Assembly: GCA_050180705.1 (NCBI GenBank)
Contig: JBFXDX010000009.1
Coordinates: 124,001 to 188,000 of the forward strand
Direction: 5' to 3'
Length of the DNA stretch: 64,000 bases
DNA from: SB25 sp050180705
GTDB lineage: Bacteria; Bacteroidota; Bacteroidia; Bacteroidales; Tenuifilaceae
Position numbers and translations under genes: made by a program. Within the stretch, counting starts at the first letter, position 1; each line of letters begins with the position of its first letter. Below, piece by piece: positions 61,827 to 64,000 of this stretch. The notes under the pieces are model-generated. The model had not been told where the DNA came from and made no database searches. It saw only the letters and a list, made by a program, of their open reading frames with translations.

Positions 61827-62927
61827 ATGCGTGTACTGCTTATTGGAGAATTTAGTTCTTTTCATCGCAATTTAAAAATAGGCTTAGAAAAAATTGGTGT
61901 CAAAGCCGTTGTTGCGGGATCACATGATGGATTTAAAAATTTACCCGTGGATATTCTTTTATTTAAAACCAGCGGCGTTTTTTTTATTAAGTACTTACTT
62001 AAAGTTCTCAAGTTTTTCATAATACGAATTAATCTAAAAAAATTAAAAGGTTATGATATTGTTCAATTCATTAATCCGTATCTTTTCAGCAATAAAATAC
62101 CATACTTAGGGATATCGTTGAACAAATTTTTTTATAAAACGATTATTAAAAATAATAATGGATGTTTTCTTGCTTGCTGCGGATCCGATGCAATTCTTGC
62201 TCAAATTGGGAAATACCATATGGATTATTGTTCAGAAGATTCTCAGTTAATGGATAATTCCATGACTTATCTGAACACTGTTTCGTACATGAATTGGAAT
62301 ATCAACTTGATTAAAATGGTTGATGGAATTATTCCTTCTGGATACGAATATGAACTTGGATACAAGCGATTAATTGGGTCTGGCGACAAGTTGACCAAGG
62401 TAATTCCTATGCCAATCGTGGTAGAAGATTTTCTCTATGAGGAAAACCTTGTGAATGGACCTATAAAAATATTCCATGGCATTAGCCGCGTTGGTTTTAA
62501 GGGGTCCAATTTAATTTTAAAAGCCCTTGAAATCATTAAAAGCAGGTTTAACGATAAAGTTGAAATTACCATAGTAAACAGGCTTTCGTATTCAGATTAC
62601 GTCTCACAATTAAAACAAGCCAACATTGTTATAGATCAAGTTTTTTCATATGGCTATGGTTTAAACGCCTTAATTTCATTATCTCTTGGTAAGGTTACTT
62701 TAGGTGGTGCAGAAAAAGAAGCGTTATCGTCGATGGGTTTGGAGGATTGCCCTGTAGTTAACATTAAACCGGATGTAGAAGACATTGTAAATAAACTAAC
62801 GAACTTAATTAATGCTCCTTCTTCCTTGCAAGACATTGGAGCTAAATCCCGTTTATTTGTTGAAAAGCACCATGAGTCAAGTATAGTTGCAGCAAAGTAT
62901 CTTGAAGCATGGAAATCATACTTTTAA
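61827..62927 (+). CDS. GT-B-type glycosyltransferase
   Basis: The 366-residue protein resembles GT4-like glycosyltransferases: an N-terminal Rossmann-like region (MRVLLIGEFSSFHRNLKIGLEKIG), GYDIVQFINPYLF, and a C-terminal nucleotide-sugar domain (IPMPIVVEDF, FHGISRVGFKGSNLILKALEII, GYGLNALISLSLGK and IGAKSRLFVEKHHES). The donor and acceptor are unknown. It follows the flippase by 6 bases and precedes the polymerase gene by 6. Confidence 0.83.
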   Translation: MRVLLIGEFSSFHRNLKIGLEKIGVKAVVAGSHDGFKNLPVDILLFKTSGVFFIKYLLKVLKFFIIRINLKKLKGYDIVQFINPYLFSNKIPYLGISLNKFFYKTIIKNNNGCFLACCGSDAILAQIGKYHMDYCSEDSQLMDNSMTYLNTVSYMNWNINLIKMVDGIIPSGYEYELGYKRLIGSGDKLTKVIPMPIVVEDFLYEENLVNGPIKIFHGISRVGFKGSNLILKALEIIKSRFNDKVEITIVNRLSYSDYVSQLKQANIVIDQVFSYGYGLNALISLSLGKVTLGGAEKEALSSMGLEDCPVVNIKPDVEDIVNKLTNLINAPSSLQDIGAKSRLFVEKHHESSIVAAKYLEAWKSYF

Positions 62928-62933
62928 TATTTT

Positions 62934-64000
62934 ATGAGTAAGTTTTTAAAATATTTTATATTAGTTACTTTTATTCTCATTTCTGGTTATGGAAACAACT
63001 TTCTAACTAGTTTGACTTTTTTAGGTTTTATCACAGTTACGGCATTTTTATCTTTTCTCATCTATTCATATTCTCAGCAGTATCTTTTAAAACTGGTTTT
63101 TGGTATTACATCTTTTCTTTTTGTTTATTCCTTGGGGTTATTATTCTCAAGAAGTGAATTACCAAATATTTACTTTTTAGGTCGATATGTTTTACTCTTC
63201 TTTTTTGTTGCATTTTTAATTCGTTTTGTTAAAATTGATTTATGGAGAAAGTTTGAAAATATTATTTTTGTTTTTGTCGTTATATCTTTAATTTTTTCTG
63301 TTTTACAACTGCTATTTCCTAACTATTTTATTCCTTTTGTTCGTTTTGTTGACTCATTTTTTAATTCTGAAAACATTTACTCAACAAATCGCATGTATTA
63401 TTACAATTGTATTGTATATACGATAAATCAAAACAGCATCGAACTTGTGGATTTTAGGAATTGTGGTTTTGCTTATGAACCTGGTTTTTACTCACTATTT
63501 ATAAATATTGGTCTAATTATAGAATGGATTAAAAGCAAAAAAATAATTTCTGCAAAATCTATTATTTATATTATTGCGTTAATTTCTACATTTTCAACTA
63601 CTGGGTTTATTATATTCATATTGAGTGCAATCTTTCTAATTTATTTTTTTAGGGTTAAAACAAAATTAATTTATATTCCTTTGGTATTATCTGTTTTATT
63701 CGTGTTTCTTAATAGTTCTATTGGAATTAATAAGATAAATAGACTCTTGAAAGATTCTATAACTTTTTCCGATGCTGATAATAAAGCATTTTCTAACCCA
63801 GATATTCTTGTTTCTTTAGGGCGAATAGAAGGTTTTACATATTTGTTCTCGGAAACTATTAATACGAGTCCTCTGTTTGGTTTTGTTAGAAATATTGAAA
63901 GTTATAACAATAATATAGGAAATCCGAGCGGTGCTGGTCGTTTATTTTATAATTGGGGCTTAATAGGTTTCTTGTTAAGCATTTTTTGTTTTTGGGTTTC
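62934..64000 (+). CDS. Wzy-like O-antigen polymerase (runs off the window edge)
   Basis: From an ATG at 62934, 6 bases after the glycosyltransferase stop, the frame is open for 355 codons to the edge. It encodes a very hydrophobic protein with at least nine helices and a large periplasmic loop in the middle (IYSTNRMYYYNCIVYTINQNSIELV), followed by DFRNCGFAYEPGFYSLFINIGLIIEW. The EPGFYS motif and topology fit Wzy-type polymerases or O-antigen ligases. With a Wzx-type flippase and a Wzc-like protein next to it, a polymerase is more likely. Confidence 0.8.
   Translation, partial: MSKFLKYFILVTFILISGYGNNFLTSLTFLGFITVTAFLSFLIYSYSQQYLLKLVFGITSFLFVYSLGLLFSRSELPNIYFLGRYVLLFFFVAFLIRFVKIDLWRKFENIIFVFVVISLIFSVLQLLFPNYFIPFVRFVDSFFNSENIYSTNRMYYYNCIVYTINQNSIELVDFRNCGFAYEPGFYSLFINIGLIIEWIKSKKIISAKSIIYIIALISTFSTTGFIIFILSAIFLIYFFRVKTKLIYIPLVLSVLFVFLNSSIGINKINRLLKDSITFSDADNKAFSNPDILVSLGRIEGFTYLFSETINTSPLFGFVRNIESYNNNIGNPSGAGRLFYNWGLIGFLLSIFCFWV

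Noticed and set aside
1..64000. CRISPR arrays, tRNA and rRNA genes
   Set aside because: No regular repeat-spacer pattern, tRNA-like cloverleaf or rRNA sequence was seen on either strand.

Overview
The window comes from a low-GC member of the Bacteroidota (Bacteroidales/Marinilabiliales-like; no species can be named). Evidence: promoters with the phylum-specific -7 box TAnnTTTG; type IX secretion proteins (a type B sorting-domain protein and a PorP/SprF protein); a GldA-like ATPase; a FecI/FecR cassette; a TonB-dependent receptor with an N-terminal carboxypeptidase-regulatory-like domain; and signal peptides ending in AQ.

Region 1 (1-21,400) is core housekeeping. A cut-off TPR gene and an AsmA-like/histidine-kinase pair are followed by a long leftward block: yidD, rnpA, hemD, a DUF4271-type membrane gene, uvrC, adenine deaminase, mnmG, ybeY, an RsbW-like kinase, an EnvC-like factor, dut and a polysaccharide flippase. 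Two ParB-binding (parS) sites lie between the deaminase and mnmG, so the replication origin is probably near. Next come a cyclophilin lipoprotein and pheS, an FNR-type regulator, then ruvB and nadA.

Region 2 (21,400-33,800) holds an Omp85-like barrel, Xaa-Pro aminopeptidase, a VanZ protein, metK behind a SAM-II-like riboswitch, and a FecI-FecR-STN signalling cassette. A membrane-protein gene bracketed by two families of hairpin repeats and a TonB receptor follow.

Region 3 (33,800-41,750) is a leftward arginine operon: GNAT, argG, argC, argD, argB, an ArgE-like deacylase, argH, then argR. ARG-box-like palindromes lie upstream of its first gene. No ornithine carbamoyltransferase is present.

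Region 4 (41,800-49,950) contains gldA, a coiled-coil membrane protein, an unknown secreted protein, and a probable type IX surface module: an abundant-looking Ala/Thr-rich secreted protein behind a leader with a mini-ORF and hairpin, a type B sorting-domain protein, and PorP/SprF. lgt follows.

Region 5 (49,955-51,393) is an intact IS3-family element that appears to have inserted into the loop of the lgt terminator.

Region 6 (51,500-64,000) has an epimerase/reductase, a YhbP-like protein and a second VanZ protein, then the start of a surface-polysaccharide locus: Wza-like and Wzc-like export proteins, two tandem FdtA-type sugar ketoisomerases, two acetyltransferases, an FdtB-type aminotransferase, a Wzx flippase, a glycosyltransferase and a cut-off Wzy-like polymerase. 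It probably makes a 3-acetamido-3,6-dideoxyhexose-containing glycan.
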